Positions 7,061 to 13,770 are shown, counted from the stretch's first letter. The stretch is DNA of 19,130 nt from Actinomycetota bacterium (GCA_003242515.1 QGUS01000004.1:1-19130); one strand, 5' to 3'. The notes: generated by a model from the letters alone, not told the origin. A program made the numbers and translations.

Positions 7061-7066
7061 CCTGCG

Positions 7067-7741
7067 ATGGGCACGTTCAACGCGTCCTTGCGGACACCTG
7101 GTGATCCCCGCAGCGTCCCCGCTGTGGTGTTCCTCGCCGACCACCGCATCCGGATCGAGGTCAACGACCAGGAGCTGGGGCACTGGAGTCTCGACGAGGT
7201 GGTGCTGGAGCCGACCACCGAGACCGCCTACCGGTTCGAGGTGGAGGGCGATGGCGTGCTGCTCGACTTCGAGGACGCCGCGGGCTTCCGGCAGCTGCTG
7301 GCCGAGTCTTCCCGGATGCGCCGCCGCCCCAAGGTGAGAGAGAAGGTGGCCGCCGGGGCACCGGCGCCGGAGCCCGAGCCGGCCCCGGCCGCGGCCCCTG
7401 CTGCCCCCGCAGGGGCGGCGCCTCAGGGATTCTGGGCCCGGGTCGACCACATGCTGGAGAAGGCGGAGGCCCGCTGGGGCGCCGTGCTCCCGTCGTGGGC
7501 CTTCACCCGGGCGATGCTCTACGGCCTCGTCCTCCTGGTGGTGGCCGCGTTCGTCGTCCCCGGCGTCGTCTCGATGGGGCTGGTGATCGCCGGCCTGCTC
7601 GCCATCCTGTTCGGGGCGGTGGTGTTCACCGACCCGATGCTGGCCAGCCGCTGGCTGCCCGGCCGGATGACCCCGATGCACGTCATGGTCGCCGGTGCGG
7701 TGCTCGTGATGCTCGGCGTCGTCGTGGGCCTGCTGGGCTGA
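7067..7741 (+). CDS. Hypothetical membrane protein with soluble N-terminal domain and three C-terminal helices
   Basis: Not recognised as a known family. It is 224 residues long. Residues 1-82 look like a small beta-rich soluble domain, with alternating hydrophobic and charged strands such as RIRIEVNDQELGHWSLDEV. A basic stretch follows (RMRRRPKVREK, 83-93), then a Pro/Ala/Glu linker (about 95-120). An amphipathic segment (121-140) precedes three hydrophobic helices at about 150-168, 170-188 and 205-223. It could be a membrane-anchored sensing or scaffold domain, but no catalytic motif is visible. Its codon use looks like its neighbours. It ends facing rplQ, and a short inverted repeat overlaps its stop codon. 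Confidence 0.8.
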   Translation: MGTFNASLRTPGDPRSVPAVVFLADHRIRIEVNDQELGHWSLDEVVLEPTTETAYRFEVEGDGVLLDFEDAAGFRQLLAESSRMRRRPKVREKVAAGAPAPEPEPAPAAAPAAPAGAAPQGFWARVDHMLEKAEARWGAVLPSWAFTRAMLYGLVLLVVAAFVVPGVVSMGLVIAGLLAILFGAVVFTDPMLASRWLPGRMTPMHVMVAGAVLVMLGVVVGLLG

Positions 7742-7756
7742 GGGCCCTCCGGCCCT
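7741..7756 (+). terminator. Short GC hairpin overlapping the stop of the gene at 7067
   Basis: A perfect 6-bp inverted repeat (7741-7746 with 7751-7756) with a 4-base loop starts at the last base of the stop codon. No T-run follows. It may be a weak terminator; the stronger hairpin at 7867-7896 could also serve this strand. Confidence 0.35.
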
Positions 7757-7866
7757 ACGCCGCCTGAGCCTGTCGCCAGGGGGTGCCGCCACCCATCTCG
7801 CTTCCGCCGCGGCTTCGGGGGACGAAAGAGAGAGGCGGCTTCCGGCCGCCCTTCGCTCGGTTCGGA

Positions 7867-7896
7867 GATCGGGGCGGCCGTCCGGCCGCCCCGATC
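7867..7896 (-). terminator. 13-bp GC-rich hairpin just after rplQ, likely end of the alpha ribosomal operon
   Basis: A perfect 13-bp inverted repeat (7867-7879 with 7884-7896) has the 4-base loop GTCC and begins 2 bases after the rplQ stop. No U-tract follows on either strand, the form often seen in GC-rich actinobacteria. Because it is symmetric and lies between convergent genes it may act in both directions. A second, weaker 6-bp hairpin lies at 7834-7850. The rest of the spacer 7757-7898 holds nothing I recognise. Confidence 0.7.
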
Positions 7897-7898
7897 CG

Positions 7899-8249
7899 TC
7901 AGACCAGTTCGATGATCGCCTCTTCGGCGCCGTCGCCGCGACGCGGGCCGAGCTTGGTGATCCGGGTGTAGCCACCCGGCCGGTCGGCGTACCGCGGGGC
8001 CACCTCGGCGAACAGCTGGTGCACCACGTCCTTGTCCGGGATCGTCTTGAGGACGACCCGGCGGGCGTGGAGGTCACCGCGGCGGGCCGTGGTGATCAGC
8101 TTCTCGGCGAGCGGCCGAACCGACTTGGCCTTGGCCAGCGTGGTCACGACCTTGCCATGGCGAAACAGGTCCGCGGCCAGGTTGGAGAGGATCAGCTGCT
8201 CGTGGGCAGGCGAACCACCCAGACGCGGGCCCTTGCGGGGACGCGGCAT
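7899..8249 (-). CDS. rplQ: 50S ribosomal protein L17
   Basis: Large-subunit protein near the peptide exit tunnel. Its 116 residues are typical: MPRPRKGPRLGGSPAHEQLIL at the start, LFRHGKVVTTLAKAKSVRPLAEKLIT next, and the GGYTRITKLGPRRGDGAEEAIIEL ending. The ATG overlaps the rpoA stop by one base (TGATG), so it is translationally coupled to the RNA polymerase alpha subunit. It is the last gene of the alpha cluster and is followed at once by a strong hairpin. Confidence 0.98.
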   Translation of the reverse strand: MPRPRKGPRLGGSPAHEQLILSNLAADLFRHGKVVTTLAKAKSVRPLAEKLITTARRGDLHARRVVLKTIPDKDVVHQLFAEVAPRYADRPGGYTRITKLGPRRGDGAEEAIIELV

Positions 8250-9199
8250 CAGTTACCACTCCCCGACGGCGCATCGGCGAGGCTGAGGCCCAGCTCGTCG
8301 AGCTTGGCGATCACCTCGTCGAGGCTCTTCTGACCGAAGTTGGTGATGTTGAGCAGGTCCTCCGAGGTGCGCTGCACGAGCTCGCCCACGGTCTTGATCT
8401 GGGCGCGGCGCAGGCAGTTGCGGGGACGCTCCGACAGGTCGAGCGCCTCGATCGGCAGCTCCAGGTCGGGCGAGCTGACCGTCTCGGGCACGACGTCGAC
8501 CAGCTCCAGGCCGCGGCCCTCGCCGAGGTCGGCGAAGAGGCTCATCAGGTCCGCGAGCGTCTTGCCGGCGGACGAGACGGCCTCGGCCGGGCTGATGGCG
8601 CCGTTGGTCTCGACGTCGAGGATAAGCCGGTCGTAGTTGGTCATCTGGCCGACCTGCGTGTTCTCCACGCGGTAGGCGACCTTGCGGACCGGCGAGAAGA
8701 TCGAGTCGATCGGGATCACGCCGATGGTCGAGATGCCGCCCTTGTTCTGCTCCGCCGGTCGGTAGCCGACGCCCGGGGCGACGGTGAGCTCCATCTCGAG
8801 CCGCCCCGAGGAGCTCAGGGTGGCGATGGGGGCGTCAGGGTTGATCACCTCGACGCCGGCCGGGACCTTGAGATCGCCGGCCTTCACCTCACCCGCGCCC
8901 TTGGCCGAGAGGTAGAGGGTCTGCTCGTCGACGCCCTCCATGCGGATCACGACCCGCTTCAGGTTGAGGATGATGTCGACGACGTCCTCCTTGACACCCT
9001 CGATCGTGGAGAACTCGTGCTCGACACCCTCGATCTGGATGCGCGTGATCGCGGCACCCGGGATCCGGGAGAGCAGGGTCCGCCGCAGCGTGTTGCCCAG
9101 GGTGTAGCCGAACCCCGGCTCGAGCGGCTCGACGACGAACTTGGAGCGGTTGTCGTCGATGGTTTCTTCGTGGATCTGGGGTCGTTGGACGATCAGCAA
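8249..9199 (-). CDS. rpoA: DNA-directed RNA polymerase subunit alpha
   Basis: Assembly platform of RNA polymerase; its C-terminal domain contacts UP-element DNA and activators. It is 316 residues long. The N-terminal domain covers about 1-230, with EPLEPGFGYTLGNTLRRTLLS, QIEGVEHEFSTIEGVKEDV and NYDRLILDVETNG. A linker follows, then a C-terminal domain at about 257-308 (RPRNCLRRAQIKTVGELV, LLNITNFGQKSLDEVIAKL) that keeps the Arg and Asn used for DNA contact. The start is TTG at 9199, supported by the family N-terminus MLI-QRP and a GAGGT ribosome site 7 bases upstream. It lies 10 bases after rpsD. Identity is certain. Confidence 0.98.
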   Translation of the reverse strand: MLIVQRPQIHEETIDDNRSKFVVEPLEPGFGYTLGNTLRRTLLSRIPGAAITRIQIEGVEHEFSTIEGVKEDVVDIILNLKRVVIRMEGVDEQTLYLSAKGAGEVKAGDLKVPAGVEVINPDAPIATLSSSGRLEMELTVAPGVGYRPAEQNKGGISTIGVIPIDSIFSPVRKVAYRVENTQVGQMTNYDRLILDVETNGAISPAEAVSSAGKTLADLMSLFADLGEGRGLELVDVVPETVSSPDLELPIEALDLSERPRNCLRRAQIKTVGELVQRTSEDLLNITNFGQKSLDEVIAKLDELGLSLADAPSGSGN

Positions 9200-9209
9200 C
9201 CTGGGTACC

Positions 9210-9815
9210 TCACTTCGAGTAGAGCTCGACGATCAACTGCTCGTTGATGTCGGTGTCGATCTGGTCGCGACGGGGACGAGCGAGGATCTCGATGCGCCGC
9301 TGGTCGTCGTCCACGGAGATCCAATCCGGGATGACCCGGTCACGGGTGTCGATCGAGTGCTGGATGACCAGCAGGTCGCGGCTCCGCTCCTTGACCGTGA
9401 TCACGTCGCCGGGACGGACCTGGTAGGAGGGGATGTCCACCTTCTTGCCGTTGACCAGGAAGTGCCCGTGGTTGACGAGCTGGCGGGCCTGGGGCCGGGT
9501 GGCGGCGAAGCCGGCACGCCACACGACGTTGTCCAGGCGCAGCTCCAGGAGCTGGAGCAGGACCTCGCCGGTGACGCCGGGACGCCGGTCGGCCTCCTCG
9601 TAGTAACGACGGAACTGCTTCTCGAGCACGCCGTACATGGCACGCAGCTTCTGCTTCTCGCGGAGCTGGATCAGGTAATCGCTCTCGCGGATGCGGCCGC
9701 GGCCGTGCTGGCCCGGGGGATAGGGCCGGCGCTCGACCGGGCAGCGCTTCGACTGACAGAGCGGGGTGCGTGCCCGACGGCAGGCGCGATGACGGGGACC
9801 GGTGTAACGAGCCAT
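9210..9815 (-). CDS. rpsD: 30S ribosomal protein S4, with an unusual Cys/His N-terminus
   Basis: Primary 16S rRNA-binding assembly protein and, in other bacteria, a translational repressor of its operon. It is 201 residues long. MARYTGPRHRACRR is followed by ERRPYPPGQHGRGRIRESDYL, then by the S4 RNA-binding domain RLDNVVWRAGFAATRPQARQLVNHGHFLVNGKKVDIPSYQV. The ATG at 9815 shares one base with the rpsK stop; a 10-residue in-frame upstream extension lies inside rpsK and is rejected. Odd point: H9, C12, C20 and C25 stand where zinc-type S4 has CxxC...C...C, with a shortened loop, while several actinobacterial S4 proteins lack these cysteines altogether. It is 10 bases upstream of rpoA. Confidence 0.97.
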   Translation of the reverse strand: MARYTGPRHRACRRARTPLCQSKRCPVERRPYPPGQHGRGRIRESDYLIQLREKQKLRAMYGVLEKQFRRYYEEADRRPGVTGEVLLQLLELRLDNVVWRAGFAATRPQARQLVNHGHFLVNGKKVDIPSYQVRPGDVITVKERSRDLLVIQHSIDTRDRVIPDWISVDDDQRRIEILARPRRDQIDTDINEQLIVELYSK

Positions 9816-10216
9816 CAGCCGCGCTTCCTCTTCTTCGGACGGCAACCGTTGTGCGGGAAGGGGGTCACGTCCTTGATGTACGTCACCTCCATGCCCATGT
9901 TCTGCAGGGTCCGGACCGCGGTGTCACGGCCGGAGCCGGTGCCGGAGACGATCACGTCCAGCTTCCGGATGCCGTGCTCGCCGGCGCGGCGAGCGGCCTC
10001 CTCCGCGGCCACCTGGGCGGCGTACGGGGTCGACTTCCGGGAGCCCTTGAAGCCCACGGAGCCGCCCGACGTCCAGGTGATCACGGCGCCGGTCTGGTCG
10101 GTGATCGTGATGATGGTGTTGTTGAAGCTCGCCTTGATGTGGGCCTGGCCGTGGGTGATGTTCTTGCGCTCCCGACGGCGCACCCGCTTCTGGGCTTGCT
10201 GCTGCTGCTTAGCCAT
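9815..10216 (-). CDS. rpsK: 30S ribosomal protein S11
   Basis: Platform protein of the small subunit that contacts mRNA near the E site. It is 133 residues long. A basic, glutamine-rich N-terminus (MAKQQQQAQKRVRRRERK) is followed by HIKASFNNTIITITD, GFKGSRKSTPYAAQ and the conserved ending DVTPFPHNGCRPKKRKR. The ATG overlaps the rpsM stop (TAATG). The usual GPGSGR turn reads GTGSGR here, a mild variant. It has the normal place between rpsM and rpsD. Confidence 0.98.
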   Translation of the reverse strand: MAKQQQQAQKRVRRRERKNITHGQAHIKASFNNTIITITDQTGAVITWTSGGSVGFKGSRKSTPYAAQVAAEEAARRAGEHGIRKLDVIVSGTGSGRDTAVRTLQNMGMEVTYIKDVTPFPHNGCRPKKRKRG

Positions 10217-10593
10217 TACTTGGTGACCTTCTTCTTACCGGCGATGGCCACACGGCGACCCTTGCGGGCGCGGGCGTTGGTGTGCGTCCGCTGGCCGCGC
10301 ACCGGCAGGCCACGGCGGTGCCGGATGCCCTGGTAACAGCCGATCTCGATCTTGCGCTTGATGTTCTGTTGGACCTCGCGGCGGAGGTCACCTTCCACCT
10401 GGTAGTTGGCCTCGATGTGACGACGGATCTTGGCGACCTCGTCGTCCGTGAGGTTCCGGACCCGGGTGTTCGGGTCGATCCCGGTCTCAGCGCAGATCTG
10501 CTTCGCCCGGGTCGGGCCGATCCCGTAGATGTAGGTGAGGGAGACCTCGAGCCGCTTGTCGCGGGGGATGTCAACGCCGGCGATACGTGCCAT
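10216..10593 (-). CDS. rpsM: 30S ribosomal protein S13
   Basis: Head protein of the small subunit that bridges to the large subunit and contacts the P-site tRNA. It is 125 residues long. MARIAGVDIPRDKR is followed by LTYIYGIGPTRAKQIC (helix-two-turn-helix region), and the basic tail carries IRHRRGLPVRGQRTHTNAR. The ATG lies 3 bases after the rpmJ stop, giving the classical rpmJ-rpsM-rpsK-rpsD-rpoA-rplQ order. Nothing unusual is seen. Confidence 0.98.
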   Translation of the reverse strand: MARIAGVDIPRDKRLEVSLTYIYGIGPTRAKQICAETGIDPNTRVRNLTDDEVAKIRRHIEANYQVEGDLRREVQQNIKRKIEIGCYQGIRHRRGLPVRGQRTHTNARARKGRRVAIAGKKKVTK

Positions 10594-10596
10594 GGA

Positions 10597-10710
10597 TCAA
10601 CCCTGTCGCTGCTTGTGCCGGGGGTTGGGGCAGATCACCCAGACGCGACCGTGCCGCCGGATGATCCGGCACTTCTCGCACATCTTCTTGGTGGAAGGTC
10701 GCACCTTCAT
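10597..10710 (-). CDS. rpmJ: 50S ribosomal protein L36 (zinc-binding form)
   Basis: Smallest large-subunit protein, here 37 residues: MKVRPSTKKMCEKC at the N-terminus and CPNPRHKQRQG at the end. C11, C14, C27 and H32 form the zinc ribbon of the C+ type. The ATG at 10710 has GGAG 7 bases upstream; another ATG at 10714 is out of frame and too close to that site. It is the first gene of the alpha cluster and is preceded by a promoter and a structured leader. In many bacteria infA lies immediately upstream, but not here. Confidence 0.97.
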   Translation of the reverse strand: MKVRPSTKKMCEKCRIIRRHGRVWVICPNPRHKQRQG

Positions 10711-10738
10711 TCATGCACTCCAAACTCAATACGGTTTC

Positions 10739-10759
10739 ATCGCACGCGACGCGTGCGAT
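10739..10759 (-). promoter_or_regulatory. Leader hairpin 3 before rpmJ
   Basis: A perfect 9-bp inverted repeat (10739-10747 with 10751-10759) with a 3-base loop, about 30 bases before the rpmJ start codon. No U-run follows on the minus strand, so a classical terminator is unlikely. It could be a protein-binding site on RNA or DNA. Confidence 0.6.
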
Positions 10760-10760
10760 C

Positions 10761-10854
10761 CCAGGGCGACTTCACTCTGCAACCGGAGCAACTGGTAGTG
10801 GTTGCAGGCACAAGGCCCTGGTCGGCAAGCCGCTCCCCCGGCCACAGGAGGAGC
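10761..10854 (-). promoter_or_regulatory. Structured 5' leader of the alpha operon (hairpin 1 and nested hairpin 2)
   Basis: On the minus strand hairpin 1 pairs 10854-10847 with 10839-10832 (8 bp, one G-U, 7-base loop). Hairpin 2 is nested: its outer 7-bp stem pairs 10821-10815 with 10767-10761, and its inner 7-bp stem pairs 10806-10800 with 10784-10778. Together with the hairpin at 10739-10759 most of the leader is paired. No known leader family was recognised. Autoregulation by S4, encoded in this operon, is a possible role, inferred only from what S4 does elsewhere. Confidence 0.5.
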
Positions 10855-10869
10855 CGCAAAGACCTCTGA

Positions 10870-10898
10870 ATGATATCGGCGGGGGCGCCGCTACTCAA
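10870..10898 (-). promoter_or_regulatory. Candidate sigma-70-type promoter of the rpmJ-rplQ operon
   Basis: TTGAGT (10898-10893), a 17-base spacer and TATCAT (10875-10870) match the housekeeping consensus at 4 of 6 and 5 of 6 bases with ideal spacing. Transcription would start near 10863, giving a leader of about 150 bases before the rpmJ ATG. It is the best promoter-like match I found in the window. Confidence 0.7.
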
Positions 10899-10909
10899 GT
10901 CGCCGTCGC

Positions 10910-11677
10910 TCAGTCGACGGGGACGGGCTCCGGGCCCGCCGTGAACACCATGGGGCCGTCCGGGGTGATGGCGACGGTGTGCTCGAAGTGGGCGGAGAGC
11001 GACCCGTCGGCCGTGCGGACGGTCCACCCGTCGGGGTCGACCCTGGTGTGGCGGCTGCCCACGTTGAACATGGGCTCGATGCACAGGGCCATGCCGACCC
11101 GCAGCTTGATGCCCTTGCCCGGCTCCCCGTAGTTGGGGACCTGGGGCTCCTCGTGCATCGCCCGGCCGATGCCGTGACCCACATACTCCTCCACGACCCC
11201 GTAGCCGTGGGCGGATCCCACTTCGTGGACGGCGGCGCCGATGTCACCGAGGCGGTTACCCTTGCGGACCTGGCGGATGCCGGCCCACATGCCCTGCTCG
11301 GTGACCTCGATCAGCTTCCTCGCCTCCGGGGAGACCTCCCCGATGGCCATGGTGAAGGCGGCGTCCCCGTGGAACCCCTCGTAGATGGCACCGGCGTCCA
11401 CGGAGAGGATGTCCCCCTCCCTGAGCCGGTAGTCGTTGGGGATGCCGTGGACGATCACGTCGTTCGGGGAGAGGCAAAGCACGGCGGGGTACCCGAGGTA
11501 GCCGAGGAAGGAGGGCTTGCAGCCGTGCTTCTCGATCACCTCCGCGCCGATACGGTCGAGCTCGACGAGGCTGACACCGGGCTTCGCCGCCTCGCGCACG
11601 GCCTCGTGGACCGCGGCGACGCAGGCCCCTGCACGGGCCATCTTCTCCATCTCCCGTCTGCTCTTGATGGTGATCAT
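10910..11677 (-). CDS. map: Type I methionine aminopeptidase
   Basis: Removes the initiator methionine from new proteins; a cytosolic dimetal enzyme. It is 255 residues long from the ATG at 11677 (MITIKSRREMEKM). The metal and active-site residues are in place: H77 in VHGIP, D94 in SVDAGA, D105 in FHGDAAF, H168 in GHGIG, E201 in IEPM and E232 in FEHT. A longer in-frame reading adds 22 low-complexity residues upstream and is rejected because the family starts at MITIKS. It follows adk after a 121-base spacer and is separated from rpmJ by 199 bases that contain no infA. Confidence 0.97.
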   Translation of the reverse strand: MITIKSRREMEKMARAGACVAAVHEAVREAAKPGVSLVELDRIGAEVIEKHGCKPSFLGYLGYPAVLCLSPNDVIVHGIPNDYRLREGDILSVDAGAIYEGFHGDAAFTMAIGEVSPEARKLIEVTEQGMWAGIRQVRKGNRLGDIGAAVHEVGSAHGYGVVEEYVGHGIGRAMHEEPQVPNYGEPGKGIKLRVGMALCIEPMFNVGSRHTRVDPDGWTVRTADGSLSAHFEHTVAITPDGPMVFTAGPEPVPVD

Positions 11678-11696
11678 CGCTCGTCTCGCTCGCGGC

Positions 11697-11790
11697 ACTC
11701 CGTACCCGGCACCCCGCCTCCGGGCGGCCGGCCGGGCGCCCACGACGACGTCGGATCGGTCGGGATACGGGACACAGGGTACGGGGGACC
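11697..11790. repeat. Degenerate GTACGGG-type repeats in the adk-map spacer
   Basis: The 121-base spacer holds CTCCGTACCCGGCACCCCG near 11698, a CG-only palindromic stretch around 11722-11740, GGGATACGGGACA at 11762, and CAGGGTACGGGG at 11775-11786. The last 12-mer recurs exactly at 12356-12367 in the next spacer. The repeats look like mutated copies of one short unit. Confidence 0.5.
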
Positions 11791-11798
11791 GGGAGTCC

Positions 11799-12347
11799 TC
11801 ACCGCGCGTTCAGCGCAGCCAGGATCCGATCGGTGATCTCCTCGACGTCCCCGATGCCGTTCACCCGGACCGTGATGTCGCGGGCCTCGTAGAAGTCGAG
11901 GAGCGGCTGGGTCTGCTCCTGGTAGACCCGGAAGCGGGTGCGGATGGTCTCCTCGGTGTCGTCGGCACGGCCCCGGGCCAGCAGCCGCTTGACGAGCTCG
12001 TCCTCGTCGACCTCGAACACGACCACCCTGTCCAGGCCGTCGTCCCCCAGCAGTTCGTCCAGGGCCTCGGCCTGGCCGGCGGTGCGGGGGAATCCGTCGA
12101 GGATGAAGCCCGCCTCGGCGTCCGGCTCGGCGATCCGCTCGGCGAGCATCGCCACGGTGATCTCGTCCGGGACGTACTCGCCGGCGCGCATGATGGCGTC
12201 GACCTTCTTGCCCAGCTCGGTGCCGTTGGCCACGTGCGCCCGGAACATGTCGCCCGTGGAGATGTGGGCGATACCGAGCCGGCCGGCCACCCGCTGTGCC
12301 TGGGTGCCCTTGCCTGCTCCCGGTGGGCCGATGAACAACAGTCTCAT
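11799..12347 (-). CDS. adk: Adenylate kinase, short form without LID domain
   Basis: Interconverts ATP plus AMP with two ADP. At 182 residues it is about 30 shorter than the E. coli type. The P-loop GPPGAGKGT is at 7-15, STGDMFR at 30-36 in the AMP site, and DGFPRT at 84-89. At about 125-139 the sequence goes straight from LLARGRADD to TEETIRTRF, so the zinc or salt-bridge LID insert is absent, as in mycobacterial Adk. The ATG starts MRLLFIGPPG. It sits between secY and map, the standard order, but with spacers of 57 and 121 bases rather than overlaps. Confidence 0.97.
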   Translation of the reverse strand: MRLLFIGPPGAGKGTQAQRVAGRLGIAHISTGDMFRAHVANGTELGKKVDAIMRAGEYVPDEITVAMLAERIAEPDAEAGFILDGFPRTAGQAEALDELLGDDGLDRVVVFEVDEDELVKRLLARGRADDTEETIRTRFRVYQEQTQPLLDFYEARDITVRVNGIGDVEEITDRILAALNAR

Positions 12348-12355
12348 GAGTCGGT

Positions 12356-12386
12356 CAGGGTACGGGGAACGGGGCTCGAGGTACGA
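12356..12386. repeat. GGTACGGGG/CGAGGTACG repeats in the secY-adk spacer
   Basis: CAGGGTACGGGG (12356-12367) is identical to 11775-11786, and CGAGGTACG (12377-12385) is identical to 13878-13886. All three spacers around secY and adk carry this sequence family, while the overlapping ribosomal genes have no room for it. Confidence 0.5.
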
Positions 12387-12418
12387 ATCCTGACCCGACC
12401 TGGGTCAGGTCAGGATTC
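12385..12418 (-). promoter_or_regulatory. Two mutually exclusive hairpins across the secY stop codon
   Basis: One hairpin pairs 12389-12396 with 12402-12409 (8 bp, 5-base loop). The other pairs 12385-12394 with 12409-12418 (10 bp, 14-base loop). They share bases, so only one can form at a time, and both include the secY stop (12407-12405). No U-run follows. It is a candidate processing or attenuation point between secY and adk. Confidence 0.5.
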
Positions 12419-13739
12419 CCTCGTAGTTGCGCATCGTGAGCTGCGACTCGATCTGCTTCATCGTCTCCAGCGCCACGCCGACGACGATGAGCAGCGACAC
12501 GCCCGAGAAGGCGATCTGGATGTTCCAGATGGCCGAGGCGATCGAGGGCAGCACCGCGATGGTGGCCAGGAAGATCGAGCCCGGCAGGGTGATCCGGTTG
12601 AGGATGTGGGCGAGGTGCCGCTCCGTCTGCCGGCCGGGTCGCACGCCCGGGATGAACCCGCCCTGCCGCTGGATGATCTCCGCCTGCTGCTCCGGGTTGA
12701 ACTGGATCGCCGTGTAGAAGTAGGTGAAGAAGACGATCAGCAGGAACAGGATCAGGATGTACCACCAGGAGACGCCGGTGCGGCCGGTGCCCAGGTTGGT
12801 GTTGATCCAGTTGTAGATGCCCCGCAGCCACGCCGCCTCCACCGGGATGGCGGTCACGATGAGCGCCGGGATCAGCAGCACCGAGGTGGCGAAGATCACC
12901 GGGATCACGCCCGAGGTGTTCACCTTGAGCGGGATGTAGGTCGACTGCCCGCCGAGGACGCGGCGGCCGCGGACCCGCTTGGCGAACTGGACCGGGATCC
13001 GGCGCTGCCCCTGGTCGATGAAGATGATGGCCACGATCATCGCCAGGAACACCAGCGTGATCACGATGAACGGGATCAGGTACTGGATGTCGTTGGTGAG
13101 CCGCCACACGGCGCCGGTCTGCTGCCAGAGCTGACCGAACATGAACGGGAACTGGCTGATGATCGAGATGAAGATCAGCAGCGACATGCCGTTCCCGATG
13201 CCCCGCTGGGTGATGAGCTCGCCCAGCCACATGACCACGGCGGTGCCGGCGGTCATGGTGAGCACGATCAGGATCACGCGGCTCGGCGTGTAGTTGGGCA
13301 CCAGGTCGATGCCGCCGGTGAACACGCCCGAGTGGAACATGTAGGTGAAGCCGGTGGACTGGATCAAGGCGAGGACGACGGTCAGGTAACGCGTCCACTG
13401 GGTGATGATCCGGCGGCCCGACTCGCCCTCCTCCTGCAGCGCCTGGAGCCGCGGGATGACCACGGTGAGGAGCTGCATGATGATCGAGGCGGTGATGTAG
13501 GGGACGATTCCCAGCGAGAACACCGAGAACTGCTCCAGGGCGCCGCCGGAGAACAAGTTGAGGAGGCCGTAGATGCCGCCCGCCTGCTGGGTCTCCTGGA
13601 AGAAGCGGACGGCCTCGAGGTCCACGCCCGGCACCGGGATGGTGGTGCCGATACGGTAGACCGCGAAGATGGCCAGCGTGAACAGGATCTTCTTCCGGAG
13701 ATCCGGGATCCTGAACATGTTGCGATAGATGGACAGCAT
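12405..13739 (-). CDS. secY: Protein translocase subunit SecY
   Basis: Central channel of the Sec translocon in the cytoplasmic membrane. It is 444 residues long with ten predicted membrane segments. The N-terminus is MLSIYRNMFRIPDLRKKILF, then the plug region GGALEQFSVFSLGIVPYITA, GELITQRGIGNGMSLLIF, the basic QGQRRIPVQ loop, VNTSGVIPVIFA, the large cytosolic loop with GGFIPGVRPGRQTE, and the ending QLTMRNYEGIL. All SecY signatures are present. The ATG at 13739 has AGGT 8 bases upstream. The 158-base spacer after rplO is long for this operon and contains a large hairpin, so SecY may be regulated separately. Confidence 0.98.
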   Translation of the reverse strand: MLSIYRNMFRIPDLRKKILFTLAIFAVYRIGTTIPVPGVDLEAVRFFQETQQAGGIYGLLNLFSGGALEQFSVFSLGIVPYITASIIMQLLTVVIPRLQALQEEGESGRRIITQWTRYLTVVLALIQSTGFTYMFHSGVFTGGIDLVPNYTPSRVILIVLTMTAGTAVVMWLGELITQRGIGNGMSLLIFISIISQFPFMFGQLWQQTGAVWRLTNDIQYLIPFIVITLVFLAMIVAIIFIDQGQRRIPVQFAKRVRGRRVLGGQSTYIPLKVNTSGVIPVIFATSVLLIPALIVTAIPVEAAWLRGIYNWINTNLGTGRTGVSWWYILILFLLIVFFTYFYTAIQFNPEQQAEIIQRQGGFIPGVRPGRQTERHLAHILNRITLPGSIFLATIAVLPSIASAIWNIQIAFSGVSLLIVVGVALETMKQIESQLTMRNYEGILT

Positions 13740-13770
13740 GGAAGTGACCTAGAGCTCAGCCTGGATCGGG

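Noticed and set aside
10711..10909. A hidden infA or tRNA gene in the map-rpmJ spacer
   Set aside because: No frame resembles IF-1, and the stems do not form a cloverleaf.
11678..11743. 22-residue N-terminal extension of methionine aminopeptidase
   Set aside because: It is made of Arg/Ala/Gly codons from the spacer; the family begins at MITIKS.
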